A stretch of DNA of 23,909 bases, from positions 1 through 23,909 of the forward strand of contig JAYVOH010000259.1 in the NCBI GenBank assembly GCA_043758025.1, in the 5' to 3' direction. Of the stretch, positions 1-7,075 are shown one piece after another. Made by a program: the position numbers and the translations under genes. The notes under the pieces were generated by a model that did not search any database, was not told the origin of the DNA, and was given only the letters and a program-made list of their open reading frames with translations. Every line of letters starts with the position of its first letter. Position 1 is the first letter of the stretch. The DNA comes from VFKE01 sp043758025. Its GTDB lineage: Bacteria; Verrucomicrobiota; Verrucomicrobiia; Verrucomicrobiales; Verrucomicrobiaceae.

Positions 1-1
1 G

Positions 2-196
2 CTGCTGCGCAGTCGGCTGCGCTACATGACGCGAGGAGGCGCGATCGGATCGAAAGCGTTCGTAGAAACAATCTTTAACTCCGAGCGCTGGCGCTTTGAT
101 CCTGACCGGCAGGCCGGAGCAAGAACCCCGCAAGGAGGCGATGCCGTGTGGACGGGACTCAGGACGTTGAGAATGCCACGCCCAACGGGCACCTAA
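2..196 (+). CDS. RAYT/IS200-like transposase, C-terminal end (5' part outside window)
   Basis: An open frame runs from base 2 to a TAA at 194-196 with no start codon in the window, so only about 64 C-terminal residues are visible. The translation contains the stretches LLRSRLRYMTRGGAIGS, KAFVETIF and GARTPQGG. This pattern, 'R-R-Y-x-x-x-G-x-x-x-GS-x-x-FV-E-x-x-F' followed by an Arg-rich 'GAR' tail, is what I recognise at the C-terminus of REP-associated tyrosine transposases (Y1 transposase superfamily) in Verrucomicrobiota. The catalytic HUH and Tyr residues lie upstream of the window and cannot be checked. RAYT proteins are usually single chromosomal genes that act on short palindromes; I saw no REP palindrome beside it. 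The gene is convergent with the lipoprotein gene at 218-1228, with only 21 bases between the stop codons. Confidence 0.6.
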   Translation: MLRSRLRYMTRGGAIGSKAFVETIFNSERWRFDPDRQAGARTPQGGDAVWTGLRTLRMPRPTGT

Positions 197-217
197 CCTC
201 GAAGTGCGATCAGCTCG

Positions 218-1228
218 TTACTTCTTCTCCAGCTTCTCCGGTGCGGCCAGGATGGCACCATTTTGCACGTTGATGTTGGGGCCTGGGACGCGGAAGATTT
301 TGCCGGTGTAAGGGCATTTGACTTCCATGCCGGCGGGAAGGCCGGTGACATCGACCAACTGATTTTTTGCCGCATAGGGGCTATGGACAAAACCAGGGCG
401 GCCGGGGATGACGAGACCGAGAGGGATGTTTTCCTGTGTGGCTGGCTTGATTTGGGGAACGGTCTGAGGCTGAGAGGCTGCGGTGACTACGGGCGTGTTG
501 TTGCCAATGGTCGGAGCGCTTCCAAAAATGCTGGAGGCGGGAGTGCTCTTCACGGGCAGCTCTTTTTTCTCCGCAAGCACGGGATCGCGTTTAACTGGAG
601 GGTTAACAGGCGTTACGGGCGTCAAAGGCTCCTTGATGGGCACCTGATTGATGACCAAGGCGGATGAGCTGGTGGCGTTGACAAAGTCATTCGGAATCAA
701 AAATGGTCGCTGGGTGTAAGGACAGATCATGGTGGCTCCGGCCACGGCGCCTTTGACATCGACCAGACGGGGGGGGCTGGTGTAAGGTGAACGCACGAAT
801 CCAGGCAGCGCCGGCACAGTCTGGGCGACGAGCAATTTGTCATTGCTGGACTTAATAACGGCAGGAGGTGTCGTTTGAGTAACTGCTGGCGGTCCGATAA
901 TATCCGGGGTGCGAGGAATTACTGTGGTGACCACGGGTTTCGTGCTGATCCGGACCGGCTCCGGCGTATTTTCGACGACCGTTGGTTTCGATGGTGCTGT
1001 TGGCTCGAAAACTGGTGCCGGTGGGGCGGGTGGTTCCAAGCGGGTTGCGGCAGAGGCATAACCCGTCCGCGCGGGTGACTGGGTGTCTCTTAGATAGGCG
1101 AGCAGGCCTTCAGTTTGGATTTTATTCCATGCTTCACGAGGTGGAAGCGAACATGAAGAAAGTGACAGCAATAATGCCAGACTGGCTGACAGTGAAATTT
1201 TCTTGAGAGTTGATGGGAGTGAGTTCAT
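218..1228 (-). CDS. Proline-rich lipoprotein with a duplicated CPYT module
   Basis: A 336-residue protein of unrecognised function. Residues 1-26 form a lipoprotein signal peptide (Lys-Lys at 9-10, hydrophobic core 12-23, lipobox LSSC with Cys26), so it is expected to be membrane-anchored and exported. Residues 60-130 and 190-270 are low-complexity Pro/Thr/Val linkers. Two copies of one module occur at about 138-180 and 273-315. Each reads P-x-x-PGFV-x-SPY, then LVDV-x-G, AG, CPYT and F-x-(I/V)P, with one cysteine per copy. Pro-rich spacers separating small repeated domains suggest an extracytoplasmic structural or binding role, possibly at the cell wall; that is inference. The start at 1228 is the one that gives a proper signal peptide. 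A plausible promoter lies at 1251-1279 on the same strand. Confidence 0.8.
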   Translation of the reverse strand: MNSLPSTLKKISLSASLALLLSLSSCSLPPREAWNKIQTEGLLAYLRDTQSPARTGYASAATRLEPPAPPAPVFEPTAPSKPTVVENTPEPVRISTKPVVTTVIPRTPDIIGPPAVTQTTPPAVIKSSNDKLLVAQTVPALPGFVRSPYTSPPRLVDVKGAVAGATMICPYTQRPFLIPNDFVNATSSSALVINQVPIKEPLTPVTPVNPPVKRDPVLAEKKELPVKSTPASSIFGSAPTIGNNTPVVTAASQPQTVPQIKPATQENIPLGLVIPGRPGFVHSPYAAKNQLVDVTGLPAGMEVKCPYTGKIFRVPGPNINVQNGAILAAPEKLEKK

Positions 1229-1250
1229 GGCTTTTTTAAAAATGCGTCTT

Positions 1251-1279
1251 ATTATCGGGGTCTAGATGCAAATTTGCAA
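1251..1279 (-). promoter_or_regulatory. Candidate sigma70 promoter of the lipoprotein gene, overlapping a 12-bp palindrome
   Basis: Read on the minus strand, a -35-like TTGCAA (1274-1279) and a -10-like GATAAT (1251-1256) are separated by exactly 17 bases and lie just upstream of the start codon at 1228. A perfect 12-bp palindrome, TGCAAATTTGCA (1267-1278), covers most of the -35 box and enters the spacer, as an operator would. The predicted leader is short, about 16 bases. This is prediction by eye only. Confidence 0.4.
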
Positions 1280-1335
1280 GTGTTGGTTTAAGAATCACTT
1301 TAATTAACCATAATTATTAAACAACATTAGCGACT

Positions 1336-1776
1336 ATGAAGTGGAACTTAATTACGATTGGGAAGCCTTCCCTTCCTTGGGCGCGCACGGCATCTGATGA
1401 CTATCTGGCTCGCATGAAGCGGCAGGCTGTGGTGGATTGGAAAATGTTACGAGAAGGATCGGAGTCAGAGATGTCGGCCCGAATGTTGGACGCCAGCGAG
1501 GGAACTTTGCGTGTGGTTCTCGATGAAAAAGGCAAGATACTGACCAGTAAAGAATTCGCGCAATGGATTGGCAGGCAACAGATTGCCGGGCGCAAGCGCG
1601 TCTCAGTTCTCATCGGGGGTGCCAATGGGCACGGTGAAGCTGTGAAAGCTGCCGCCGATGAGACGTGGTCACTTTCATCTCTGACCATGCAGCACGAACT
1701 GGCCTGCGTGGTTTTCCTGGAGCAGCTTTATCGCGCCTACTCAATTCTTGGAGGAAGTCCTTATCACCGAGAGTGA
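1336..1776 (+). CDS. rlmH: 23S rRNA (pseudouridine1915-N3)-methyltransferase RlmH
   Basis: This 146-residue protein matches the RlmH (YbeA/SPOUT) family, usually about 155 residues. RlmH methylates pseudouridine 1915 in helix 69 of 23S rRNA on assembled 70S ribosomes, using S-adenosylmethionine. The SAM-binding knot loop is visible as IGGANGHG at 93-100. The family's C-terminal signature follows as SLSSLTMQH (112-120) and LYRAYSILGGSPYH (131-144). The N-terminus MKWNLITIGK is also typical. The start is the first ATG in the frame and gives a normal family N-terminus; no Shine-Dalgarno sequence is obvious. The gene is divergent from the lipoprotein gene, with a 107-base AT-rich gap. It is a housekeeping gene and need not be functionally linked to its neighbours. 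Confidence 0.93.
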   Translation: MKWNLITIGKPSLPWARTASDDYLARMKRQAVVDWKMLREGSESEMSARMLDASEGTLRVVLDEKGKILTSKEFAQWIGRQQIAGRKRVSVLIGGANGHGEAVKAAADETWSLSSLTMQHELACVVFLEQLYRAYSILGGSPYHRE

Positions 1777-1781
1777 ATGGC

Positions 1782-1871
1782 ATGATAAACGCTGAGTTTT
1801 TTAAAAACATTTCCATTCGAGAGTTTTTCGACTTGATTGCGCCCAGTCTCAAATTTAATATTCAAATCTGA
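1782..1871 (+). CDS. Possible small ORF (29 codons) between rlmH and the kinase gene
   Basis: An ATG at 1782, six bases after the rlmH stop, opens a 29-codon frame ending in TGA at 1869-1871. The peptide begins MINAEFFKNISIREFF and is rich in Phe and Ile. It has no clear signal or membrane segment. A weak purine stretch (GAGAGTG) precedes the ATG. I recognise no family, and the AT-rich composition could produce such a frame by chance. It fills most of the otherwise empty 1777-1895 gap. Confidence 0.2.
   Translation: MINAEFFKNISIREFFDLIAPSLKFNIQI
1833..1861 (+). promoter_or_regulatory. Candidate sigma70 promoter of the multi-PAS kinase gene
   Basis: TTGATT (1833-1838) and TAATAT (1856-1861) are 17 bases apart in AT-rich DNA, about 35 bases before the kinase start codon at 1896. 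The -35 box matches the consensus at four of six positions and the -10 box at four of six. It overlaps the possible 29-codon ORF at 1782-1871, so at most one of the two readings is likely to matter. Confidence 0.3.
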
Positions 1872-1895
1872 AACATCAGTCTATTTAAACATTTT

Positions 1896-4841
1896 ATGGG
1901 TAATCACAATCCTTCACTCCTGCGTCAGTTAATCAGCGGTTCCGACGTAAAAAATACAGTGGATGCAGCAGCATCTCCAGTCGTTTCCCCGGCATTCGGG
2001 CGTTCTCATATCACGCCCGTGGCCCCACTTAAATCGACGGTAAAAATCACCGTCAGCAGCACTCCGGAGCCACGCCCTGATGTTCGTGAAACCTCAGCAA
2101 AGTCACCACTGGCGACGGCAAGACACCTGAAGATGCTGGCGGAAAACGTGCCGGTGGCCATGGCGATTTTCGATGAGTCAATGAACTATCTTTACGCGAA
2201 TCATCGCTGGCAGGAAGTTTTTCGGCTGGAAGAAGGCAACATCACGGGGAAGAACCACTATGAGTTGTTTCCCTCACTGCATCCCGGCTGGCGGCATGTT
2301 TATGAGCGCGCGCTCTCGGGGCAAATTGTGCGCAGTGATCGCGATACGGTTAATCAAGCGGGTGTGCCGGTGCTTTATCGTTGGGAAGTAAGCCCCTGGC
2401 ATCAGGCTGACTCCAGCGTCGGCGGCCTGATCATCTCCTGCCTCAGCATCGTGGGCTTGAAGACCATGGATATGGCCGATGGCGCGACCGATGTCACGCA
2501 GACTGCCGCCGCAGTCGAGTCCGGCGAAAAATTGTGGGACCTGCCGCTGCCCATTGTTGCCCTTGATGCTGCCGGTTGCATCGTCCGCTCAGGTGCCGGT
2601 GCCGCGCAGTTGTTTTTGTCCGCCGGATTGAAAGATGGCAAGACGTTCTTCTGGCAGCTTTATGGTGAGAGTGAAGAAGGTGGTGATCTTGGTGCCCTTG
2701 CCAAGTCAGCGCTGAGCGAAGTCCTCTCCGGCACCTGCAATCATGCGATCGTTTCCTCAAAGTCCGGCGCGAACGATCAATACAGCGGCATCCCGTCCGC
2801 ATGGCAGTTCACAAAACTGAAGCATGATGCATTCGGCTTTGCGGAAGATGTAGTCCTCGGCATCGGCATCCAGCTTGCAGAGGGACAGTCCATCGGAATG
2901 AGCGGGAAAAATTTGCCGGATGAATCAGTGTCCAACGATGAACTGGCGCAACTGCGGATCGCCCTCAAGGAGAGTGGTGAAATGGAAAAAAATCTCCGGC
3001 AGCGCGAGGTCCGGCTTCGTTCCGTTCTCGATTCCGCTCCCTGCGGCTTGCTCGTCATTGATGAGCGCGGACGGCCTGTTTTTCACAACAACCGCGCTGC
3101 GGCCTTGCTGGGCAGGGCCATGGCCGAGGGACAGTCGGTGGAAGAATGGCTCGCGCAAAGCTGCCGGGATGAAATGCATCACGATGAAGTCGTGCGCCAG
3201 TGGCGGGAAAATATCTGGCGCAAACAGCTTACGCGAATTGTCTCGCTTACTTCCTCCGGTGGTTTGCTGAAGGACATCGAGCTTCGCCCCGCCAGTCTGC
3301 CGGGCGGTGGCATGCTGGTCATGCTCCAAGATGTGACCGATGAGCGCCGCTCCGAAGAACTGCTGCGCGCCACTGAGGCGAAATTCCGCGCGCTCGTTCA
3401 TGAGAACCCGATCCCGATTGTGCTGGCTGACCGCTCCGGATCGGTTTTTGAAGCCAATGCGGCGGCCGAGGATTTGCTCGGCTGCACCCGCGCGGAATTG
3501 CGCAGGATGGGCATGGCTCAGTGGATGACCGCCGAAGGGCTGGCTGCAAGGGGCGCTGCCTTGCGTGATATGATCCAGTGTGGAGATCTTTCCACCAATG
3601 TTTCGGTCGAAGTGCTGCACAAAAGCGGTGCCGTCATCCCTGCAAACCTGCGTCTTGCGAGTGTTCCTGATGTGCAGGGCGCCCCGGCCACCAGCGTGAA
3701 TTTTTTCCAGGTTGAGAAGCCGCCCGTCCCAGTTGCGGTGGAAGCTGTCAGGGTCGTTGTAGATGAGCCGGAGCCAGAGCCGCAACATGCCCCCGAGATT
3801 CCAGCACCACCTGTGCCGGTGCCCAGTGTGCTGTTGATGTCCACAGATTTTCATGGTCGGGTTCTCGTATGGAGCGAATCCGCAGAGGAACGCTTTGGCC
3901 TGTCTGCCGGTGACGTCACCGGGCGCGGGCTGCATACCTTTTTCCGGCCCTCTGATGCCACGGGGTTTTATGCGGAACTTTCCGATCTCGTTGAGAAAGG
4001 TGAATCACAAACCGTGGAATGGTTCTTTACGCATCCCGTCAATGGACGCGTCAGCGCATCCTTCGTCGTTCAGCCGAACGAGACCTCCGGGATGTCTGTC
4101 AACGTGCTCACGGTGCCATCCGTGGAAGCTGCCCCCGCTGCGCTGCCTGATGAATTTACTTCCGCGGCGGCCGCCGAAAATGCAGAAGTGAAATCCGCCC
4201 CTTCGCAGCCTTCCGCAGATGAACTCAAACGCGAGCGCTTGATCCTCGGCGAGACGCATCATCGCATGAAGAATCATCTGCAGATCATCACCTCGATGCT
4301 GAACCTCCAGTTGAGCACCTTGCAGCATGAAGATGCGCGTGAGGCCCTGCGCTCCAGCCAGAATCGCGTGCGTTCCATTGCCGGGCTGCACCAGCATCTC
4401 TATTCTCTCGCCGTCGGCGAGGTGGGCGGATTTAAAGATTTTGCCGCGCAGCTTATCGGGCATTTGCGTGAGTGTTATGATGTCACGCCAGAAAGAGTGG
4501 CTCTGGAGATGGAACTTCCTGAAGGCCCGGTTTCCGAGGAATGGCTCATGCCTCTGGCGCTATCGTTGAATGAAATGATTTCCAACGCCTTCAAGCACGC
4601 CTATCCCGAAGGCCGCACCGGTCGCATGAAAGTGGGGCTGCTCCTTGGCGAAGGCTCTGGCGAACTTCTGGTGAAGGATGATGGCGCCGGGTTGCCATCG
4701 GATTTTGAAAGCGCGCACTTCCCCGGTCTGGGCATGAAAATTTTGCGCGTGTTCGCCGGTCAGTTGGGCGGAGAAGTCCAGGTCCAGGGCGCACCGGGGC
4801 AGGGGGCCGAGTTCAAGCTGCGATTTCCTTCATTGATCTAA
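1896..4841 (+). CDS. Soluble multi-PAS sensor histidine kinase, HisKA_2 type
   Basis: This 981-residue protein has no membrane segment or signal peptide, so it is a cytoplasmic sensor kinase. After a low-complexity N-terminus (1-75) come PAS-like regions at about 78-190, 212-335 (weakest), 373-480, 489-605 and 645-740. A short coiled-coil-like stretch lies near 345-375 and a Pro/Glu-rich linker at about 610-643. The dimerisation/phosphoacceptor region is HisKA_2 type: the H-box HHRMKNHLQ starts at His788, and His789, directly before Arg, is the likelier phosphorylated residue. The HATPase_c domain follows, with an N-box NEMISNAFKHAYP near 891, DDGAGLP near 926 and GLGMKIL near 944. HisKA_2 kinases usually signal to stand-alone receivers. 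No such gene is adjacent; the nearest receivers belong to the hybrid kinase at 10519. The ligand is unknown. The ATG at 1896 has no clear ribosome-binding site. Confidence 0.88.
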   Translation: MGNHNPSLLRQLISGSDVKNTVDAAASPVVSPAFGRSHITPVAPLKSTVKITVSSTPEPRPDVRETSAKSPLATARHLKMLAENVPVAMAIFDESMNYLYANHRWQEVFRLEEGNITGKNHYELFPSLHPGWRHVYERALSGQIVRSDRDTVNQAGVPVLYRWEVSPWHQADSSVGGLIISCLSIVGLKTMDMADGATDVTQTAAAVESGEKLWDLPLPIVALDAAGCIVRSGAGAAQLFLSAGLKDGKTFFWQLYGESEEGGDLGALAKSALSEVLSGTCNHAIVSSKSGANDQYSGIPSAWQFTKLKHDAFGFAEDVVLGIGIQLAEGQSIGMSGKNLPDESVSNDELAQLRIALKESGEMEKNLRQREVRLRSVLDSAPCGLLVIDERGRPVFHNNRAAALLGRAMAEGQSVEEWLAQSCRDEMHHDEVVRQWRENIWRKQLTRIVSLTSSGGLLKDIELRPASLPGGGMLVMLQDVTDERRSEELLRATEAKFRALVHENPIPIVLADRSGSVFEANAAAEDLLGCTRAELRRMGMAQWMTAEGLAARGAALRDMIQCGDLSTNVSVEVLHKSGAVIPANLRLASVPDVQGAPATSVNFFQVEKPPVPVAVEAVRVVVDEPEPEPQHAPEIPAPPVPVPSVLLMSTDFHGRVLVWSESAEERFGLSAGDVTGRGLHTFFRPSDATGFYAELSDLVEKGESQTVEWFFTHPVNGRVSASFVVQPNETSGMSVNVLTVPSVEAAPAALPDEFTSAAAAENAEVKSAPSQPSADELKRERLILGETHHRMKNHLQIITSMLNLQLSTLQHEDAREALRSSQNRVRSIAGLHQHLYSLAVGEVGGFKDFAAQLIGHLRECYDVTPERVALEMELPEGPVSEEWLMPLALSLNEMISNAFKHAYPEGRTGRMKVGLLLGEGSGELLVKDDGAGLPSDFESAHFPGLGMKILRVFAGQLGGEVQVQGAPGQGAEFKLRFPSLI

Positions 4842-4881
4842 GCCCAGTGCGTCCTGCATGGCGCAGCATGTAGCTGGTTGT

Positions 4882-4912
4882 TTCAATCCACACTTGACTT
4901 ATGTAGATTGAA
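4882..4912. promoter_or_regulatory. 31-bp inverted repeat upstream of the Rrf2 gene (candidate operator)
   Basis: TTCAATC (4882-4888) is matched by its reverse complement GATTGAA (4906-4912). An inner pair, ACA (4890-4892) and TGT (4902-4904), extends the arms to 10 of 11 matched positions, separated by a 9-base centre containing TTGACT (4894-4899). It lies 17 bases before the regulator's start codon. Rrf2 proteins bind palindromic operators of roughly this size and commonly control their own gene, so an autoregulatory site is likely. TTGACT could serve as a -35 box, though the matching -10 is poor; TTGTTT (4878-4883) with TATGTA (4900-4905) is an alternative. Confidence 0.5.
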
Positions 4913-4929
4913 GCGACATTGTTTAGCTC

Positions 4930-5523
4930 ATGCACCTCACCAAGAAAGGCGAATACGCCCTGCGCACCCTCATCCGGCTCGGCCTGGCCGAGCGGCTGGG
5001 GCGCGATGTGGTGTCGGTTTCCGAACTGGCCGAAGGTGAGAACCTGCCTTTCAAATTCATCGAGAATATTCTTCAAGAGTTGCGCAAAGCCGGATACGTC
5101 GAGAGCAAGCGCGGCAAGGATGGCGGCTGCCGGCTAGCCAAGCCGATGAAGCAGGTCACAATTGGCGAGTTGGTGCGGCTGATTGACGGACGCCTCGCGC
5201 CCATTGGTTGCGCCAGCGAGACGGATTACGAAAAGTGCACCTGCCCCGACGAGCAGCACTGCGGCCTGCGGATGCTCATGATCGATGTGCGCAATGCCAT
5301 CGCGCGCATTCTCGACCGCTACACTTTGGATGATGTGGTCAACGTGGCGCTGCGTAAAATGGAGCGCGACGGGATAAGCCCTCCTTTTGAAGAGATTGCC
5401 AAGCCGGCATCTGCGGCTCGCAAACGTGTCATCAAACCCCGCCGTGTGGAGCACGCCGATCCGCTCGACGGTTTCTTCGCCATCTTTGACAAAGCAAAAA
5501 TCAGCCTCTCACGAAAACCATGA
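4930..5523 (+). CDS. Rrf2-family transcriptional regulator with four clustered cysteines
   Basis: A 197-residue regulator. The N-terminal winged helix is typical of Rrf2: MHLTKKGEYALRTLIRLG at 1-18, a recognition-helix region near 30-50, and the wing-like GYVESKRGKDGGC near 56-68. The domain continues through the usual VTIGELVRLIDG. In the cluster region Cys94, Cys103, Cys105 and Cys111 have the spacing C-x8-C-x-C-x5-C. This differs from the three-Cys pattern of IscR but could bind an Fe-S cluster or sense thiols or sulfur compounds. The C-terminus (about 155-197) is a basic extension beyond the usual 140-160 residues. Its stop overlaps the next start by four bases (ATGA). Position at the head of an ABC-importer cluster suggests that it controls the cluster, probably through the inverted repeat at 4882-4912. 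The effector is unknown. Confidence 0.88.
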   Translation: MHLTKKGEYALRTLIRLGLAERLGRDVVSVSELAEGENLPFKFIENILQELRKAGYVESKRGKDGGCRLAKPMKQVTIGELVRLIDGRLAPIGCASETDYEKCTCPDEQHCGLRMLMIDVRNAIARILDRYTLDDVVNVALRKMERDGISPPFEEIAKPASAARKRVIKPRRVEHADPLDGFFAIFDKAKISLSRKP

Positions 5524-5708
5524 CCGCTGCCCAGGAAATCGAAACTGTCAACGAAGCGTGGCTGGACATCGTCCGGCGCAAGGTGAACGCCATGCGCTTC
5601 GGCTCTGTTCAAATCGTGGTTCACGAAGGGCGTGTCACACAGGTGGAGAGCACAGAGAAGACGAGATTGGCCGTTGCCGGGCCAGCAAAGCCCGGTTCGT
5701 CAAAATAA
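5520..5708 (+). CDS. YezD-like small protein (DUF2292)
   Basis: A 62-residue protein whose ATG overlaps the TGA of the Rrf2 gene (ATGA at 5520-5523), so the two are probably translationally coupled. The central part has the features I associate with YezD/DUF2292: an amphipathic LDIVRRKVNAMRFGSV, then QIVVHEGRVTQVESTEK, a short helix followed by a beta hairpin. The biochemical role of the family is not known to me. Members often sit beside sulfur-assimilation genes, which agrees with the importer downstream. No cysteines, signal peptide or membrane segment are present. The last 12 residues are low-complexity Ala/Pro/Gly/Ser. A 114-base gap without an obvious terminator separates it from the porin gene. 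Confidence 0.75.
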   Translation: MTAAQEIETVNEAWLDIVRRKVNAMRFGSVQIVVHEGRVTQVESTEKTRLAVAGPAKPGSSK

Positions 5709-5822
5709 AATTAGCACGCAAGACTTTTGCCGACCGCGCTGCCGGAGGCACAAACACAAAACTATCAATCAACCGAAACTGACCGGAACCCTGGAAGCGA
5801 CGGTGTAAGAAACATCAATCCA

Positions 5823-7046
5823 ATGAATCCACAGCCCATCATTCAGAAGCAAATATTCGCGGTCCTGTTCACCGTCGTGGCAACTTCCGGCTTCTTGCAG
5901 GCCTACACCGTCGCGTCACAATCTAATACGTTGAGCAGCAAGAACGCCGCCGAGGCGGTCTCACTCAAGGAACCTTCCATCTACGACAAAATTTGGGGGT
6001 TAGCCACACTCTACAAAAACAAGGGAAATCCCATTATCGAGGAGCTTTCACTCACGGGGGAAATCTTTTCCCAGTGGGCGGACGGCACATCGAACCGCGG
6101 TTCCTACAACAGTGGTGATATGCCGGCGGCGAGCCGATGGGGCGATATTGACGTGCCTGTGTTCCGTATCGGACTCAACGCGCAGCTTCTCGGTTTGCTC
6201 AGGCTCAATGCCGTGCTGGATGTGAATCCGAACTGGAATCCGTTCTACAAAGACATCTATGAATTGAATCTCACTTACGCTCCGAATGATGCTTTTAATC
6301 TCGGCGTTGGAAAACAGAAGGGGCGCTACTTCACCCAGGAATACTCGACCCGCACGCGCGAGCTGTTGGAGTTCAACCAGAGTCTTCTCGTAAACGCGCT
6401 CGTCCCTCGCGGGCTTACTGGCGTCTGGGTGACCGGCAAGATCAATCGCTGGGTCTACGCGCTCGCCGGTTATGCCGGCGACTATGAGACTGAGCTTGCG
6501 AAATTCAATGCCGGTGCCGTAGTCCAGGCGAGCCTCGGTTATGATTTCGCGTCCGCACTTGGAGCGGACAAGGCGTTGCTTCGCCTTGACTATCAGGGCA
6601 GCAGTAGCGCGAGCAACAGTTTCGGCCCCGCTAATTTCGACAACGCCCTGTCGCTCAATACGACCTATCAGAAAGGTCGCGTTGGATTCTACTCCGATCT
6701 TCTGGGCGCGACCGGGCGCGGTTCGCAGGGCGACGTCTGGGGTGTGATCCTCACCCCCAGTTATTTTCTCATAGACCAGAAATTGCAGGTTATCTTCCGC
6801 TATCAATATGCCCATGGTGACAACAACGGCCTGAAACTGCAGACGCGTTATGAGTCGCTCGCCCCGGACATTCGAGGCACAAAAAGCATCGGCAGCGATT
6901 ACAGCGCTGCTTATCTTGGCCTGAACTGGTATCTCTACGGTCACAAGCTCAAAGTCATGAGCGGATTGGAATACAGCGACCTTGAAGGTGGCCCAAAAAA
7001 TTTCTCTGGCTGGACTTATTTCGCCGGTTTGAGGCTTGCCTTCTGA
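5823..7046 (+). CDS. Outer-membrane beta-barrel porin (OprP/OprO-like)
   Basis: A 407-residue outer-membrane protein. The frame is open upstream to 5727, but the ATG at 5823 is preferred because it gives a signal peptide (MNPQPIIQKQIF, then a hydrophobic core to about residue 26). The mature part is made of alternating amphipathic strands rich in Tyr, Gly and Asn. Stretches such as NLGVGKQKGRYFTQEYSTR and LVNALVPRGLTGVWVTG recall the phosphate-selective porin O/P family. It ends in phenylalanine (AGLRLAF), the usual signal for barrel insertion. It would admit a small, probably anionic solute across the outer membrane. Its place ahead of a binding-protein/permease/ATPase set suggests that it serves that importer. 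Family level is reasonably secure; substrate is not. An alternative is another general porin family with the same fold. Confidence 0.75.
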   Translation: MNPQPIIQKQIFAVLFTVVATSGFLQAYTVASQSNTLSSKNAAEAVSLKEPSIYDKIWGLATLYKNKGNPIIEELSLTGEIFSQWADGTSNRGSYNSGDMPAASRWGDIDVPVFRIGLNAQLLGLLRLNAVLDVNPNWNPFYKDIYELNLTYAPNDAFNLGVGKQKGRYFTQEYSTRTRELLEFNQSLLVNALVPRGLTGVWVTGKINRWVYALAGYAGDYETELAKFNAGAVVQASLGYDFASALGADKALLRLDYQGSSSASNSFGPANFDNALSLNTTYQKGRVGFYSDLLGATGRGSQGDVWGVILTPSYFLIDQKLQVIFRYQYAHGDNNGLKLQTRYESLAPDIRGTKSIGSDYSAAYLGLNWYLYGHKLKVMSGLEYSDLEGGPKNFSGWTYFAGLRLAF

Positions 7047-7075
7047 ATCATGGAACCGGTTCGCACTTGAATCTT

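Noticed and set aside
2925..3935. A 336-codon minus-strand frame opposite the multi-PAS kinase
   Set aside because: It is the antisense shadow of PAS-coding sequence, with low-complexity translation and no family match.
4842..4881. Hairpin CTGC-ATGGC-GCAG after the kinase gene as a terminator
   Set aside because: The stem is only four base pairs and no T-run follows.
7053..7062. Perfect 10-bp palindrome GAACCGGTTC between the porin and M14 genes
   Set aside because: It is a short isolated palindrome without a T-run or paired promoter elements; it could be chance.
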